DNA of 21,417 bases, from the NCBI GenBank assembly GCA_963553325.1, contig CAUVOF010000028.1, forward strand, positions 1-21,417. The letters are read 5' to 3'. This document shows, one piece after another, positions 5,569-14,410 of this stretch (the stretch's first letter is position 1; every line of letters begins with the position of its first letter). Source of the DNA: Cardiobacterium sp963553325. GTDB lineage: Bacteria > Pseudomonadota > Gammaproteobacteria > Cardiobacteriales > Cardiobacteriaceae. Below the pieces are notes generated by a model. It worked only from the letters and a program-made list of their open reading frames with translations, was not told where the DNA came from and ran no database searches. A program made the translations under genes and the position numbers.

Positions 5569-8500
5569 TCAGGAGAAAAGGCTGCGCACTTCGTCGAGGT
5601 CGAAGGATTTTTTTTCGTCATCAACGCTGATGATGCTCTCCGCGATGTGGCGTTTTTTCTCTTGTAGCGCCAGGATTTTTTCTTCGATGCTGTCTTTGCA
5701 GATGATGCGGTATGCCATGACGTGTTTGTTCTGCCCGATGCGGTGGCTGCGGTCAATCGCCTGGTTTTCCACCGCCGGGTTCCACCACGGGTCTACGATG
5801 AAGACGTAGTCGGCTTCGGTGAGGTTCAGCCCGGTGCCGCCCGCTTTGGTGCTGATGAGGAAGACGCGCACGGCGTCGTTTTTTTGGAAGTTTTCGACTT
5901 TGTCTTTGCGGTTGCGTGTCCGGCCGTCGAGGTATTCGTAGGGGATGCCTTCTGCTTCTAGCCGTGCCTGGATAAGGGCAAGCATTTTGGTGAAGCTGGA
6001 GAAGACGAGGATTTTGTGCGCGCCGGTTTTTTCTTTGATGTTTTCGGTGAGCAGGTCGAGTTTGACCGAGTCGTTGCCGTAGTCTTCTTTGTCTGAGAGC
6101 AATGCCGGGCTGTTGCAGATTTGCCGCAGTTTGAGCAGGCCGTCCAGGATGTGCAGTTGGCTTTTTTCGATACCGTCGCTGGCGATTTGCTGCAGGAGTT
6201 GTTCGCGGTAGCGTTTTTTGGTCGCTTCATAGAGTTTGCGCTGTGCCGTGCCCATGTCGCAGTAGAGGATGCTTTCGGTTTTGGGCGGCAGTTCGGTCGC
6301 GACTTGTTCTTTTGTGCGGCGCAGGATGAAGGGGTGGATGAGTTTGGCAAGAAGCGCGGCGCTGTCGTGGTCTTTGTGTTTGTCGATGGCGTCGGCAAAG
6401 GTGCTTTTGAAGTGGCTGTTGTTGCCGAGTAGTCCTGGGTTCAGGAAATTCATTTGTGCGTAGAGGTCGAAGGTGTTGTTTTCTATCGGCGTGCCGGAGA
6501 GGCAGAGGCGGTTTTCTGCTTTGAGCAGGCGCACGGCTTTGTAGCGCTGTGATTGCGGGTTTTTGATGGCCTGGCTTTCGTCGAGGATGGCGTAGTTGAA
6601 GGGGATGTGTTGTAGGGTTTCGATGTCGCGGGTGAGGGTGCCGTAGGTGGTGAGGATGATGTCGTATGCGGCGAGGTGCGCGGCGTCGGTGTTGCGCTCG
6701 GCGCCGGTCAGGGCATAGACGCGCAGTTCGGGGGTGAATTTTTCGGCCTCCATTTGCCAGTTGTAGATGAGCGAGGTCGGGGCGACGATGAGGCTGGGGC
6801 GCGCGCTTTCGCCCTGGTCTTTGAGGTGCTGGAGGAAGGCCAGTGTTTGTAGGGTTTTACCGAGGCCCATGTCGTCGGCAAGGCAGCCGCCGAGGCGGTT
6901 TTGGTGGAGGAAGGCGAGCCAGTTGAGGCCGTGTTGTTGGTAGGGGCGCAGGGTAGCGCGCAGCGCTGGCGAGGGGGTAACGGGCGGTTGTTCGTGCAGG
7001 TTTTGCAGGCGGTGGTAGCGCGCTTGCAGTTCGAGGAGGTAGTCGGGGCGCTCTTCGAGGTTTTGCAGGAGGTCGTCGATGATGCCGAGTTGGTAGGGCG
7101 AGAAGCGGATGTGGTCTTTTTTGACGTCGCCGCTTTTCAGCCACGGGGTGATTTTGTCCAGCCATTCTTGCGGCAGGATGCCGATGCTGCCGTCGCCGAG
7201 GGTGATGTAGTTTTGTTTTTTCAGGACGGCTTTTTGTAGGTCTTTGAGGCTGACGTGTTGGTCGCCAAAGCTGATGGCAAGCTCCAGGTCGAACCAGTCG
7301 ATGCCGCTCGTTGTGCTGCTTTTGATGGTTGGGCGATTGAGGTTGTAGGGGTATTTGATGTTTTTCAGGCCGAGCAGTTCGATGTCTGCTGCGTGCAGGG
7401 TGTCGGCGGCGTTCAGCAGCCATTGGTCTTTGATGAGTTCGAGCGCGTCGAGTTGGTAGGGGGCGCCGTTGGCGAATGCCGGGTGCAGTGCGCGTACGGT
7501 GTCGGTGAGGCGGGCTTCGAGGGCTTCGTCGCGCGGGCGTTGTAGGTAGTCGCCGTCGGCGGTGGGTTGCAAACGCAGCTCTTGGCTGGTCGGGTCGATG
7601 AGGCGCTCCGGGTACTGCACGAGCGGGCGGAAGCTGATGATGCCGTCTTGTTCGTCGAGGTAGAGTTGGGCGCGCGGCGCGGCTTCGTCGTCGCTTTTCG
7701 GCGCGGTTTTGATGTGTTTGCTTTTGATGGGGTAGCGCTGGCTGAGCGAGGCAAGCGCCAGTTCTTGGAATTCGGCAGCGTCTTGCGCGGCGATTTTGGT
7801 TTGTGGGTGGGTGCTAAACCAGGCGATGTCGTTGGTGATTTGCGGGTCGGCGACGGGGTAGAGGGTGTCCTGGTGGTAGATGAAGAGCGGGGTGATGCGC
7901 AGTTGTTTGTTGGTCAGCGCGTAGTCTTTGTCGCCAAGGCGCAGGCGGGCGTTGATTTGGTAGAGGTTGCCGTCGCGGGCGAGTTCAAGGTCGAGGCTGA
8001 CCCGGTCGCGGGTATTGAGGGTGACAGGGGTGAGGTTGCCGCGCGCGTAGCCGTCGCCGGCGTTGTGGGCGTAAATGGGGCAGGTGAGTTGGCGACAGAT
8101 GTCGGCAAATTCGCGCACGATGGGGATGATGGTTCCCGGCTCGGATTGTAGTTTGCGGTAGTTATCGGCGATGCGTTCGATGCTGTAGCAGAGGGTAAGG
8201 GCTCCGAGGCTGTGGCGGCCGCTTAGGACGTGTTTTTCGATGTCGTAGATGTCTAGGGGTTTGATGCGGGTGGCAAGGTCTGTGCGGGTTTTGTTGTATT
8301 TGCCTTCGATGACGTTGATGCCGACAAATTGTCCGCCGCGCAGTTCAACGCTTAGCGCGTGGCCGTAATCGCTCACCGCGATAGGTACGTCATCGGGCAG
8401 GCGGATGCGCTCAAAGATGTCGTACGGGGCGAGTGCCGGGTCGCGCGGGACAACGCGCAGCCCTTGGTCGGTGATATCGGCAGCGAAGTGTTTGCGGTCG

Positions 8501-9189
8501 TCGGGGTTATCCGGGTCAAAGCCGTATTCGCGCATGGTTTGCGCAAGATGGCGCGCCGGGTAGTCGTCGCTGAAGTAGTCGATGCCAAAGTTGTCAAGGA
8601 GGTGATACAACGCGGACAGCACGTGATGGCAGTATTCGCCCCGCGCCTGAATGCGGCAGTTGCAACTTAGGCTTAAGGTGTTATCGCTGCGGCGGTAGGT
8701 GAGGGTTTGCTCGCTGTGGGTACCCCAGTCGTCAAAGGCGGTAATGACGGTATCGCGGCTGCGTTTGATGACGCGGACTTCATCGCCTTTGGCATAGTGT
8801 GTATGGACGTTACGCTGTTCAAGGTCGCGCAGGATGGCAGAGGGGTTGATGCTGCGGTCGGGGTTTAGGGTGTAGCGCAGCGGTTGCCGGGTGGTGGTTT
8901 GTGCGCCGCTTTGCTGGTTACGGATGTGTTTGGCGAGTGCTTCGAGAGCGGCGACGCTGTGTTTGCAGATGCCGCCGAAACTATAGGGGCAGGTGCATTT
9001 GACGTCGAGCTTTTTGCTGTAATTGATGGTGATGCGGTATATCGCCCCCTGGCTGCCGTAGCAAAAGTAGCTGGCTTTTTTGTCGGTGATTTCTTCTTCG
9101 TTCGCTTCATAACGCATGCCGCGGGCGATGCTGGTCGGGGAGGCGTGCGTGGCGATGTATTGGGCGATAGCTTCTGGTGTGGGATACAT
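5569..9189 (-). CDS. SNF2-family ATPase/helicase with two SWIM zinc fingers
   Basis: A 1206-aa protein. Near the N-terminus are two SWIM fingers: C65-x-C67-x7-C75-x-H77 (VKCTCPYSFGGICKH) and C176-x-C178-x8-C187-x-H189 (SCNCRIQARGEYCHH). A long middle region without recognised motifs follows. The SNF2 ATPase core has Walker A DDMGLGKT (GLGKT at about 775-779) and motif II DESQAIKNP (about 870). Motif III is LCLSGTPIENN. The C-terminal helicase lobe shows STKAGGTGLNL, DPWWNPA and QAIDRSHRIGQ (about 1140-1151). Family knowledge: such proteins translocate on double-stranded DNA and remodel protein-DNA complexes; related bacterial proteins include RapA. The specific role of the SWIM-SNF2 type is unknown. 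ATG at 9189 is preferred to an upstream in-frame start because the extension would overlap the previous gene and reads as non-protein-like. Confidence 0.95.
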   Translation of the reverse strand: MYPTPEAIAQYIATHASPTSIARGMRYEANEEEITDKKASYFCYGSQGAIYRITINYSKKLDVKCTCPYSFGGICKHSVAALEALAKHIRNQQSGAQTTTRQPLRYTLNPDRSINPSAILRDLEQRNVHTHYAKGDEVRVIKRSRDTVITAFDDWGTHSEQTLTYRRSDNTLSLSCNCRIQARGEYCHHVLSALYHLLDNFGIDYFSDDYPARHLAQTMREYGFDPDNPDDRKHFAADITDQGLRVVPRDPALAPYDIFERIRLPDDVPIAVSDYGHALSVELRGGQFVGINVIEGKYNKTRTDLATRIKPLDIYDIEKHVLSGRHSLGALTLCYSIERIADNYRKLQSEPGTIIPIVREFADICRQLTCPIYAHNAGDGYARGNLTPVTLNTRDRVSLDLELARDGNLYQINARLRLGDKDYALTNKQLRITPLFIYHQDTLYPVADPQITNDIAWFSTHPQTKIAAQDAAEFQELALASLSQRYPIKSKHIKTAPKSDDEAAPRAQLYLDEQDGIISFRPLVQYPERLIDPTSQELRLQPTADGDYLQRPRDEALEARLTDTVRALHPAFANGAPYQLDALELIKDQWLLNAADTLHAADIELLGLKNIKYPYNLNRPTIKSSTTSGIDWFDLELAISFGDQHVSLKDLQKAVLKKQNYITLGDGSIGILPQEWLDKITPWLKSGDVKKDHIRFSPYQLGIIDDLLQNLEERPDYLLELQARYHRLQNLHEQPPVTPSPALRATLRPYQQHGLNWLAFLHQNRLGGCLADDMGLGKTLQTLAFLQHLKDQGESARPSLIVAPTSLIYNWQMEAEKFTPELRVYALTGAERNTDAAHLAAYDIILTTYGTLTRDIETLQHIPFNYAILDESQAIKNPQSQRYKAVRLLKAENRLCLSGTPIENNTFDLYAQMNFLNPGLLGNNSHFKSTFADAIDKHKDHDSAALLAKLIHPFILRRTKEQVATELPPKTESILYCDMGTAQRKLYEATKKRYREQLLQQIASDGIEKSQLHILDGLLKLRQICNSPALLSDKEDYGNDSVKLDLLTENIKEKTGAHKILVFSSFTKMLALIQARLEAEGIPYEYLDGRTRNRKDKVENFQKNDAVRVFLISTKAGGTGLNLTEADYVFIVDPWWNPAVENQAIDRSHRIGQNKHVMAYRIICKDSIEEKILALQEKKRHIAESIISVDDEKKSFDLDEVRSLFS

Positions 9190-9226
9190 AATTAAAGAAT
9201 CGTTGTTACGGAGAGTGGGCGGTTTT

Positions 9227-9616
9227 TTAGCGGGCGCGGTAAGCGGCAATAACGTCCGCGGCTGGCGGATTGGCGCATGCTTTGTTGCCAACAAAGACGA
9301 TGGGGCCAGGCTGGCGTGTCAGGGCGTAGAAGCGGCGGCGGTCCTCGGCGTCGTCGCTGTGGTAGCGCGAATCGCGCACGCTGGGGATGTTTTCTTGTTG
9401 TAACGCCTGTTGCAGGGCATCGGCACGCTGGTTGAGTTCGGCAGCGGCATGCGGCGGGGTAAGGATGAGGACGCTGGCGGCGTCATGTTTGCCCGGCAGC
9501 GTGAGGGCGATGAAGCCGTGGGCATCGCGGGCAACGTCGGCAAGCGGGTCGCGGCTCCAGTAGTAGATGCCACCAATGAAGGCGAGGACGGGGATGAGTA
9601 TGGCGAGGAAGCGCAT
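9227..9616 (-). CDS. Small membrane-anchored protein of unknown function
   Basis: A 129-aa protein beginning MRFLAILIPVLAFIGGIYYW, a clear single N-terminal membrane anchor or uncleaved signal. A soluble domain of about 105 aa follows, with alternating strand and helix patterns (IALTLPGK, VLILTPPHAAAEL, a helical ADALQQALQQEN, then GPIVFVGNKACANPPAADVI). I do not recognise the family; the end is thioredoxin/glutaredoxin-like only in a loose sense. It lies between prfA and the SNF2 gene on the same strand, with 37 nt to the latter, so the two may be co-transcribed. ATG at 9616 is used because the longer frame upstream reads as the shadow of prfA. Confidence 0.75.
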   Translation of the reverse strand: MRFLAILIPVLAFIGGIYYWSRDPLADVARDAHGFIALTLPGKHDAASVLILTPPHAAAELNQRADALQQALQQENIPSVRDSRYHSDDAEDRRRFYALTRQPGPIVFVGNKACANPPAADVIAAYRAR

Positions 9617-9646
9617 GGCTGTTTTCGGGTTAAGGCGGTGGGGGCG

Positions 9647-9683
9647 ATTTACATACGCAGTAGCGGGTTTCGTGTATGTAAAT
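9647..9683 (-). repeat. 37-bp palindromic dispersed repeat, copy 1
   Basis: Perfect 10-bp arms ATTTACATAC (9647-9656) and GTATGTAAAT (9674-9683) flank a 17-nt centre. It directly abuts the prfA stop codon. A second copy in the opposite orientation is at 20582-20618. The arms are identical, 13 of the 17 central bases match, and both copies are followed by CGCCCC. No T-tract follows as in a classical terminator, though it could cap the 3' end of the hemA-prfA message. Confidence 0.85.
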
Positions 9684-10766
9684 TTACAGGCTGTTTTGCA
9701 GGTCGAGCAGGGCGTTGGCTTCTTGTTCTTGTTGCAGCGGGGTGATGACGCTGTCGAGGTCGCCTTCGAGGATGTCGGCGAGGTTGTAGAGGGTGAGGTT
9801 GATGCGGTGGTCGGTGACGCGGCTTTGCGGGTAGTTGTAGGTACGGATGCGTTCGCTTCTATCACCGCTGCCGACCAGGCTTTTGCGCTCGGCCGCCTGT
9901 TCGTTTTGCGCTTTGGTGCGCTCTACGTCCAAGAGGCGCGCGGCAAGCAGGCGCATCGCTTTGGCGCGGTTTTTGTGCTGTGAGCGCTCTTCTTGGCATT
10001 CGACGACGATGCCGCTCGGTAGGTGGGTGATGCGGATGGCGCTGTCGGTTTTGTTGACGTGCTGCCCGCCGGCGCCGGAGGCGCGGTAGGTATCGACTTT
10101 GAGGTCGGCGGGGTTGATTTCTATCGGCTGGATGTCGTCGCCAACGGGCAGGATGGCAACGGTGGCGGCGGAGGTGTGGATGCGGCCGCCGGATTCGGTT
10201 TCGGGGACGCGCTGTACGCGGTGCGCGCCGGACTCAAATTTGAGGGTGGAATAGACGTTGTTGCCGCTGATTTGGCTGATGATTTCTTTGTAGCCGCCGT
10301 GTTCGCCGGGGTTTTCGCTGAGGATTTCGATTTTCCAGTTTTTTTGTTCGGCGTATTTGCCGTACATGCGGAAGAGGTCGCCGGCGAAGATGGCGGCTTC
10401 GTCGCCCCCCGTGCCGGCGCGGATTTCGAGGTAGATGTCGGCGCCGTCGAGCGGGTCTTTGGGTATCATCTGCCGCGCCAGTTGGTGTTCGTTGGCGGCG
10501 ATTTGTGCTTCCAGCGTCGGGCGTTCGGCGGCGGCGAGTTCGGCCATTTCCGGGTCGCCTTCGAGTTCGGCAAGGTCTGCCAGTTGGCGCTCTAGCGCTT
10601 CGGTGTCGTCGAGGATGGCGATTATCGGCGCGAGTTGGGCGTGCTCTTGCGCGTAGCGCCGCAGTTGTTCGGGGTTGGCTGCGGTTTCGGGCAGGGCGAG
10701 CAGGCCGTTGAGTTCGTCGTGGCGTTCGCGCAGGCTGGCGAGTTTTTCGCGGATGGCGGGGTGCAT
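9684..10766 (-). CDS. prfA: Peptide chain release factor 1
   Basis: A 360-aa cytoplasmic class I release factor that reads UAA and UAG and triggers peptidyl-tRNA hydrolysis. The catalytic GGQ is at 233-235 in RASGAGGQHVNKTDSAIRIT. The codon-recognising tripeptide is PET at 188-190 in RVQRVPETESGGRIHTSA, the PxT form that marks RF1 rather than RF2 (SPF). Length and numbering match E. coli RF1. It starts 3 nt after the hemA stop, the classic hemA-prfA operon. The prmC gene, which encodes the GGQ methylase and often follows prfA, is not next; a small membrane protein and a SNF2 gene are there instead. Confidence 0.99.
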   Translation of the reverse strand: MHPAIREKLASLRERHDELNGLLALPETAANPEQLRRYAQEHAQLAPIIAILDDTEALERQLADLAELEGDPEMAELAAAERPTLEAQIAANEHQLARQMIPKDPLDGADIYLEIRAGTGGDEAAIFAGDLFRMYGKYAEQKNWKIEILSENPGEHGGYKEIISQISGNNVYSTLKFESGAHRVQRVPETESGGRIHTSAATVAILPVGDDIQPIEINPADLKVDTYRASGAGGQHVNKTDSAIRITHLPSGIVVECQEERSQHKNRAKAMRLLAARLLDVERTKAQNEQAAERKSLVGSGDRSERIRTYNYPQSRVTDHRINLTLYNLADILEGDLDSVITPLQQEQEANALLDLQNSL

Positions 10767-10769
10767 GTG

Positions 10770-12044
10770 TCAGTGGGTCTCGGTTTTGAAGGTGTCGGCG
10801 ATGATGGCGAGCCAATCTTTGTGGTCGGGCGGGATGGCGTGGATGAGTTCGCTCGGGTTGTGCAGCAGTTTGTTGGTGAGTTTGCGGCTGAGTTGTTCGA
10901 GCAGGTGCGCCGGGTCTTCGCCGTGGGCCAGGCGGCGGTAGCTTTCTTGCAGGAGTTGTTCGCGGATGGTGTTGGCGTTTTCCCGCATTTTGCGCACGAT
11001 TTGTTGTTGCGGCTTGGAACGTAGCCAGCCGATGAAGTCATCGCCGTAGAGGTTGATGATGGCTTCTGCCTGGCGCGCCGCGCTTTGCCGCGCTTTGAGG
11101 TTGTCGTCGATGATTTGTTCGAGGTCATCGACGCTGTAGAGGAAGGCCTGGTTTAGGGTGTCGATGGCGGGGTCGAAGTTGCGCGGGATGGCGAGGTCGA
11201 TGAGCACTTGCAGCGCGTTACGCCGCCGTTTGAGAGATTCTTTGAGGTGTTCGCGCGTGATGAGCATGTGGTCGCTGCGCGCTGCGCCGATGATGATGTC
11301 GGCTTCGTGCAGTTGCGCCGGCAGTTGTTCGAGGCTGATGGCGAAACCGCCGTGCGCTTCGGCCAGGCTTTGCGCGTGCGCGAGGGTGCGGTTGGCGATG
11401 ATGAGGCGCTTGATGTCGTTGTCTTTCAGGTATTTGGCGACGAGTTGTGCGGTCTCACCGGCGCCAACGATGAGCGCGGTGCGGCGGTTGTGGTCGTCGT
11501 AGAAGCGGTGGGTGAGTTTGACGCCGGCAGCGGCAACGGAGACGTTGTTGGCGCCGATTTGCGTGCTGTGGCGGATTTGTTTGGCAACCGAAAAGCTTTG
11601 CTGAAAGAGGCGCTCTAGTACGCCGCCGATGGTGCCGGCTTTTTTGCCGAGGTGGTAGGCTTGTTTGAGTTGGCCAAGGATTTGCGGCTCGCCGAGGATG
11701 AGCGAATCCAGCCCGCTGGCGACGCGGTAGATGTGGCGGATGGCGTCGCGGTCGCGGTAGTGAAAGGTGAGGGTTTCGAGCGCGTCCGGCGTGGTGTGTT
11801 TGTGCGCGGCAAGCCAGCGCGCCAGTTGTCCGGCATCGCCACCGACGGCGTAGATTTCGCTACGGTTGCAGGTAGAAAGCAGGGCGATTTCGCTCGCGCC
11901 GGTAGCAACGCGGCAGTCAGCAAGCGCTGCCAGGGTTTCTTCCGGGCTGAAGGCGTATTTTTCGCGCAGGGCGGCGTCAGCGGTGTGGTGGTTGAGGCCG
12001 TAGGCGGTAATGTTTTTGCCGGCTTGGTCGTTGGGGTTCAACAT
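10770..12044 (-). CDS. hemA: Glutamyl-tRNA reductase
   Basis: A 424-aa enzyme that reduces Glu-tRNA to glutamate-1-semialdehyde with NADPH, the first committed step of the C5 haem pathway. Seen in order are ITAYGLNHHTA at the N-terminus, the catalytic Cys59 in LLSTCNRSEIY, the signature GLDSLILGEPQILGQ (111-125), the NADPH-binding loop VGAGETA (193-199) and a C-terminal dimerisation helix region. ATG at 12044 is used; it gives a slightly long N-terminus and has no good Shine-Dalgarno. It heads an operon with prfA and is divergent from the TPR gene, the arrangement seen in pseudomonads and E. coli (hemA/lolB). Confidence 0.98.
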   Translation of the reverse strand: MLNPNDQAGKNITAYGLNHHTADAALREKYAFSPEETLAALADCRVATGASEIALLSTCNRSEIYAVGGDAGQLARWLAAHKHTTPDALETLTFHYRDRDAIRHIYRVASGLDSLILGEPQILGQLKQAYHLGKKAGTIGGVLERLFQQSFSVAKQIRHSTQIGANNVSVAAAGVKLTHRFYDDHNRRTALIVGAGETAQLVAKYLKDNDIKRLIIANRTLAHAQSLAEAHGGFAISLEQLPAQLHEADIIIGAARSDHMLITREHLKESLKRRRNALQVLIDLAIPRNFDPAIDTLNQAFLYSVDDLEQIIDDNLKARQSAARQAEAIINLYGDDFIGWLRSKPQQQIVRKMRENANTIREQLLQESYRRLAHGEDPAHLLEQLSRKLTNKLLHNPSELIHAIPPDHKDWLAIIADTFKTETH

Positions 12045-12070
12045 ATGGTCATTAAAAGTTTCATGTAGGT

Positions 12071-12099
12071 ATTTTAAGCTATCGCGCTTTCTCTTTCAG
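12071..12099 (-). promoter_or_regulatory. Candidate hemA promoter
   Basis: On the minus strand CTGAAA (12099-12094), a 17-nt spacer and TAAAAT (12076-12071, 5/6) lie in the 58-bp gap to the divergent TPR gene. The -35 almost touches the TPR start codon, so expression of the two genes may be linked. Confidence 0.4.
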
Positions 12100-12102
12100 C
12101 CG

Positions 12103-13827
12103 ATGGTGTCTAAATTGCCACGTCGTAACCGTTTGTCTTTGGCTCTTTTCTGCGCCCTGCCCGTTTTCACCGGGCAGGTGTTGGCCGTGCCCGCGCAAAA
12201 GCGTTCGCAGCAGCAGTGGTCGCAGTCTTCGCAGTGGCTCTATGGCGCGATGACTGCGCGCTTTGAGGATCATGCGGGCAAGTTCGGCGACGCGCTCGAT
12301 ACGATTGCTGATGTCGCGGTGCAAAGCGGCGAGTATGACGCGCTGGAGTATGGTTACGGCCTCGCCTGGGATACGCGCAATTTCCCCCGTGCCGAGAAGA
12401 TTGCCCGCGTCTGGCTCGATGCCTTTCCCCAGGACAATGAGGCGCGGCTGGCGCTGTTGCGCGTCTTGCTCGCCGACGGTCGCGCGGATGAGGCGCTCAC
12501 GCAGATGTCGGCGTTGCTGGAAGGCGACGGCGGCCCGCAGAATGTGGCGCAGATTTTCCGCGTGTTGGCGGAATACCCGGACAGTAGCACCCGTCTCGCG
12601 CTGTTGCAGAAATTGAGCGCGCAATTCCCGCAGAACCCCTATCTTCTTTATTATTTGGGACTGATGGCGAAGGAGCAGGGCAAGGTAACGACCGCCGTGC
12701 AGGCCTTTGCCGACGCCAGCGCCCTAGACGGCAACTGGCGCGAGTTGGAGCTGATGCAGGCGCAGGTGCTGGCGAGCATCGGCAAGCTGCAGGAAGCACG
12801 CAAGATTATGGACCGCATCACCACCCGCCACCCGCAGGATATCAACCTGCTTTCTGCCTACGTCGATATGCTGGTCGCGCATTATCAGTGGCAGGATGCG
12901 ATTACCCTCGCTCTACGCTGGAAAGAGCTGCGCCCGCAGGACGCGACGGTGCGGCAGCTCGTCGCGCAGCTCTACGCCTCGGCGGGCAATTATCCGGCGG
13001 CGTTGCAGGCGTTTCGCGAGTTGCTTGATACGCAGCGCATCGACATGAACAGTTACCTCTTTTTCGTCGCCAATGCCGCCGAACGCAGCGGGCAGAAGGA
13101 CGAGGCGGCGAAACTGCTCGGCGAAATCAGCGAAGATTCGCCGCGCTATATGCAGGCACAGGAACGCTTGGCGTTGCTTTCCTTCGCCCGTGGCGACTAC
13201 GACAAGGCACAGGCGCGTTTTGCCAGCTTGCGCACGGCATTTCCCGATGACGCGCAGGTGCTTGATACCTACCTGATAGAGGCAGCGCAGTTGCAGCAGG
13301 CGCAGCAATGGCGGCGTCTGGAAAAACTGCTGAAAGAAGCGCTGGCGCGTTACCCCGACCAAGCGGATTTGCTCTACGTCCTCGCCGAACTGCATGCGGC
13401 ACGCGGCGACATCAAAGACGCCGAAGCGCAGTTCAACAAAATCCTCGCCATTGACCCTGCCAATATCGACGCGCTCAACGCCTACGGTTACATGCTGCTT
13501 ACCCAGGGCAACAACGACGAAAAAGCGGCGGAGTTGATAGAAGCTGCCATCAAACTCTACCCCGATTCGCCCGCCATTCAGGACAGCTACGGCTGGCTGC
13601 TCTACCGCCAGGGCAAAACCGAAGACGCTCTCAACTGGCTGCGTCGTGCCTACGCCGCCTACCGCAACAACGAAATTTCCGCGCACTACATCGAAGTACT
13701 CGACGCTTCCGGCGACAAAGCGCTCGCCGCCGAAGTCTATCGCTACGAAAAACAGGGGCAGCCGGATAACGTCGCCCTCAAATCCATTGGCAAAAAACTG
13801 GGACTGGACCATGACAAGAAAAAATAA
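12103..13827 (+). CDS. Exported tetratricopeptide-repeat protein upstream of lolB
   Basis: A 574-aa protein with a Sec-type signal peptide (positively charged KLPRRNR, then LSLALFCALPVFTG) and probable cleavage at QVLA-VPAQ, after residue 28. The rest is almost wholly helical TPR-like repeats. The clearest are in the C-terminal third (ADLLYVLAELHAARGDIKDA, then NIDALNAYGYMLLTQGNNDE, then AIQDSYGWLLYRQGKTEDAL). Periplasmic or outer-membrane-associated scaffolding is likely; no catalytic motif is seen. The same kind of gene lies between hemA and lolB in Pseudomonas (PA4667 in memory). ATG at 12103 is chosen because it places the signal peptide at the N-terminus; the Shine-Dalgarno is weak. Its last 17 nt overlap lolB, suggesting translational coupling. 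Confidence 0.9.
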   Translation: MVSKLPRRNRLSLALFCALPVFTGQVLAVPAQKRSQQQWSQSSQWLYGAMTARFEDHAGKFGDALDTIADVAVQSGEYDALEYGYGLAWDTRNFPRAEKIARVWLDAFPQDNEARLALLRVLLADGRADEALTQMSALLEGDGGPQNVAQIFRVLAEYPDSSTRLALLQKLSAQFPQNPYLLYYLGLMAKEQGKVTTAVQAFADASALDGNWRELELMQAQVLASIGKLQEARKIMDRITTRHPQDINLLSAYVDMLVAHYQWQDAITLALRWKELRPQDATVRQLVAQLYASAGNYPAALQAFRELLDTQRIDMNSYLFFVANAAERSGQKDEAAKLLGEISEDSPRYMQAQERLALLSFARGDYDKAQARFASLRTAFPDDAQVLDTYLIEAAQLQQAQQWRRLEKLLKEALARYPDQADLLYVLAELHAARGDIKDAEAQFNKILAIDPANIDALNAYGYMLLTQGNNDEKAAELIEAAIKLYPDSPAIQDSYGWLLYRQGKTEDALNWLRRAYAAYRNNEISAHYIEVLDASGDKALAAEVYRYEKQGQPDNVALKSIGKKLGLDHDKKK

Positions 13828-14353
13828 ACTGACGGCATTTGCCCTCGTCTTACTGCTCGCCGGCTGTGCGCAAACCCCGCCCGCAGACGAAAACATCGGT
13901 TACACCGCGACGCTCAACCCGCAGCATTGGCGCGCCGAAGGCAAAATCGCCCTGCGTTACCCCGAATGCCACCATAATCGCGGCTGCGAAGACAAAGGCG
14001 TCAATGCCAACATGGCGTGGACGCATAACAAACAAGACGAACTGCTGGTCATCACCGACCCGTTCGGGCAGGAGCGGATGCGCATTGATTACCGCGGCGG
14101 CGTGATAAACGTACGCGAAGGCGCGCGCGAAGAAGTAATGAGCAAAGAAGAGCTGGCCAAAGAAATCGGCATGCCGCTACCGCTCGAATCCATCGCACAA
14201 TGGCTGATTAACCAGCGCAGCGACGAAAGCTTCAAGGCAGATGGTTGGCAAGTCGATGTGCGCGACTGGCAGGGCGCCTATTACCGCAGCATCCGCTTGA
14301 AACAAAAAGACTACCAAATGAAGCTTGTCGTGCAAAAAATGATGACAATATAA
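13811..14353 (+). CDS. lolB: Outer membrane lipoprotein receptor LolB
   Basis: A 180-aa lipoprotein that receives lipoproteins from periplasmic LolA and inserts them into the outer membrane. The signal peptide ends in the lipobox LLAGC, with the lipidated Cys at residue 19. The mature part has the LolB pattern: NPQHWRAEGKIALRY, ITDPFGQERMRIDYRGG and the helix-plus-loop KEIGMPLPLESIAQWLI. The strands RSIRLKQKDYQMKLVV end the barrel-like fold. It is slightly shorter than E. coli LolB (about 207 aa precursor). ATG at 13811 lies inside the end of the TPR gene. ispE, the usual next gene, is missing; a tRNA promoter follows 29 nt after the stop. Confidence 0.88.
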   Translation: MTRKNKLTAFALVLLLAGCAQTPPADENIGYTATLNPQHWRAEGKIALRYPECHHNRGCEDKGVNANMAWTHNKQDELLVITDPFGQERMRIDYRGGVINVREGAREEVMSKEELAKEIGMPLPLESIAQWLINQRSDESFKADGWQVDVRDWQGAYYRSIRLKQKDYQMKLVVQKMMTI

Positions 14354-14382
14354 ATAGATGAACAAAAAAACGGCCACCCGGC

Positions 14383-14410
14383 TTGCGTGCGCATGACAAA
14401 TCGCTATAAT
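14383..14410 (+). promoter_or_regulatory. Promoter of tRNA-Gln and probably prs
   Basis: TTGCGT (14383-14388), a 16-nt spacer and a perfect -10 TATAAT (14405-14410). GC-rich bases follow the -10 (GCGCGCC), as is typical of stringently controlled stable-RNA promoters. RNA would start near 14417, about 48 nt before the tRNA. Confidence 0.75.

Noticed and set aside
9190..9294. 35-residue upstream extension of the SNF2 protein
   Set aside because: It would overlap the preceding gene, and its sequence is low-complexity and unlike a SWIM-protein N-terminus.
12913..13896. 327-codon open frame on the minus strand opposite the TPR gene
   Set aside because: It is antisense of a well supported TPR protein and has biased composition without domains.
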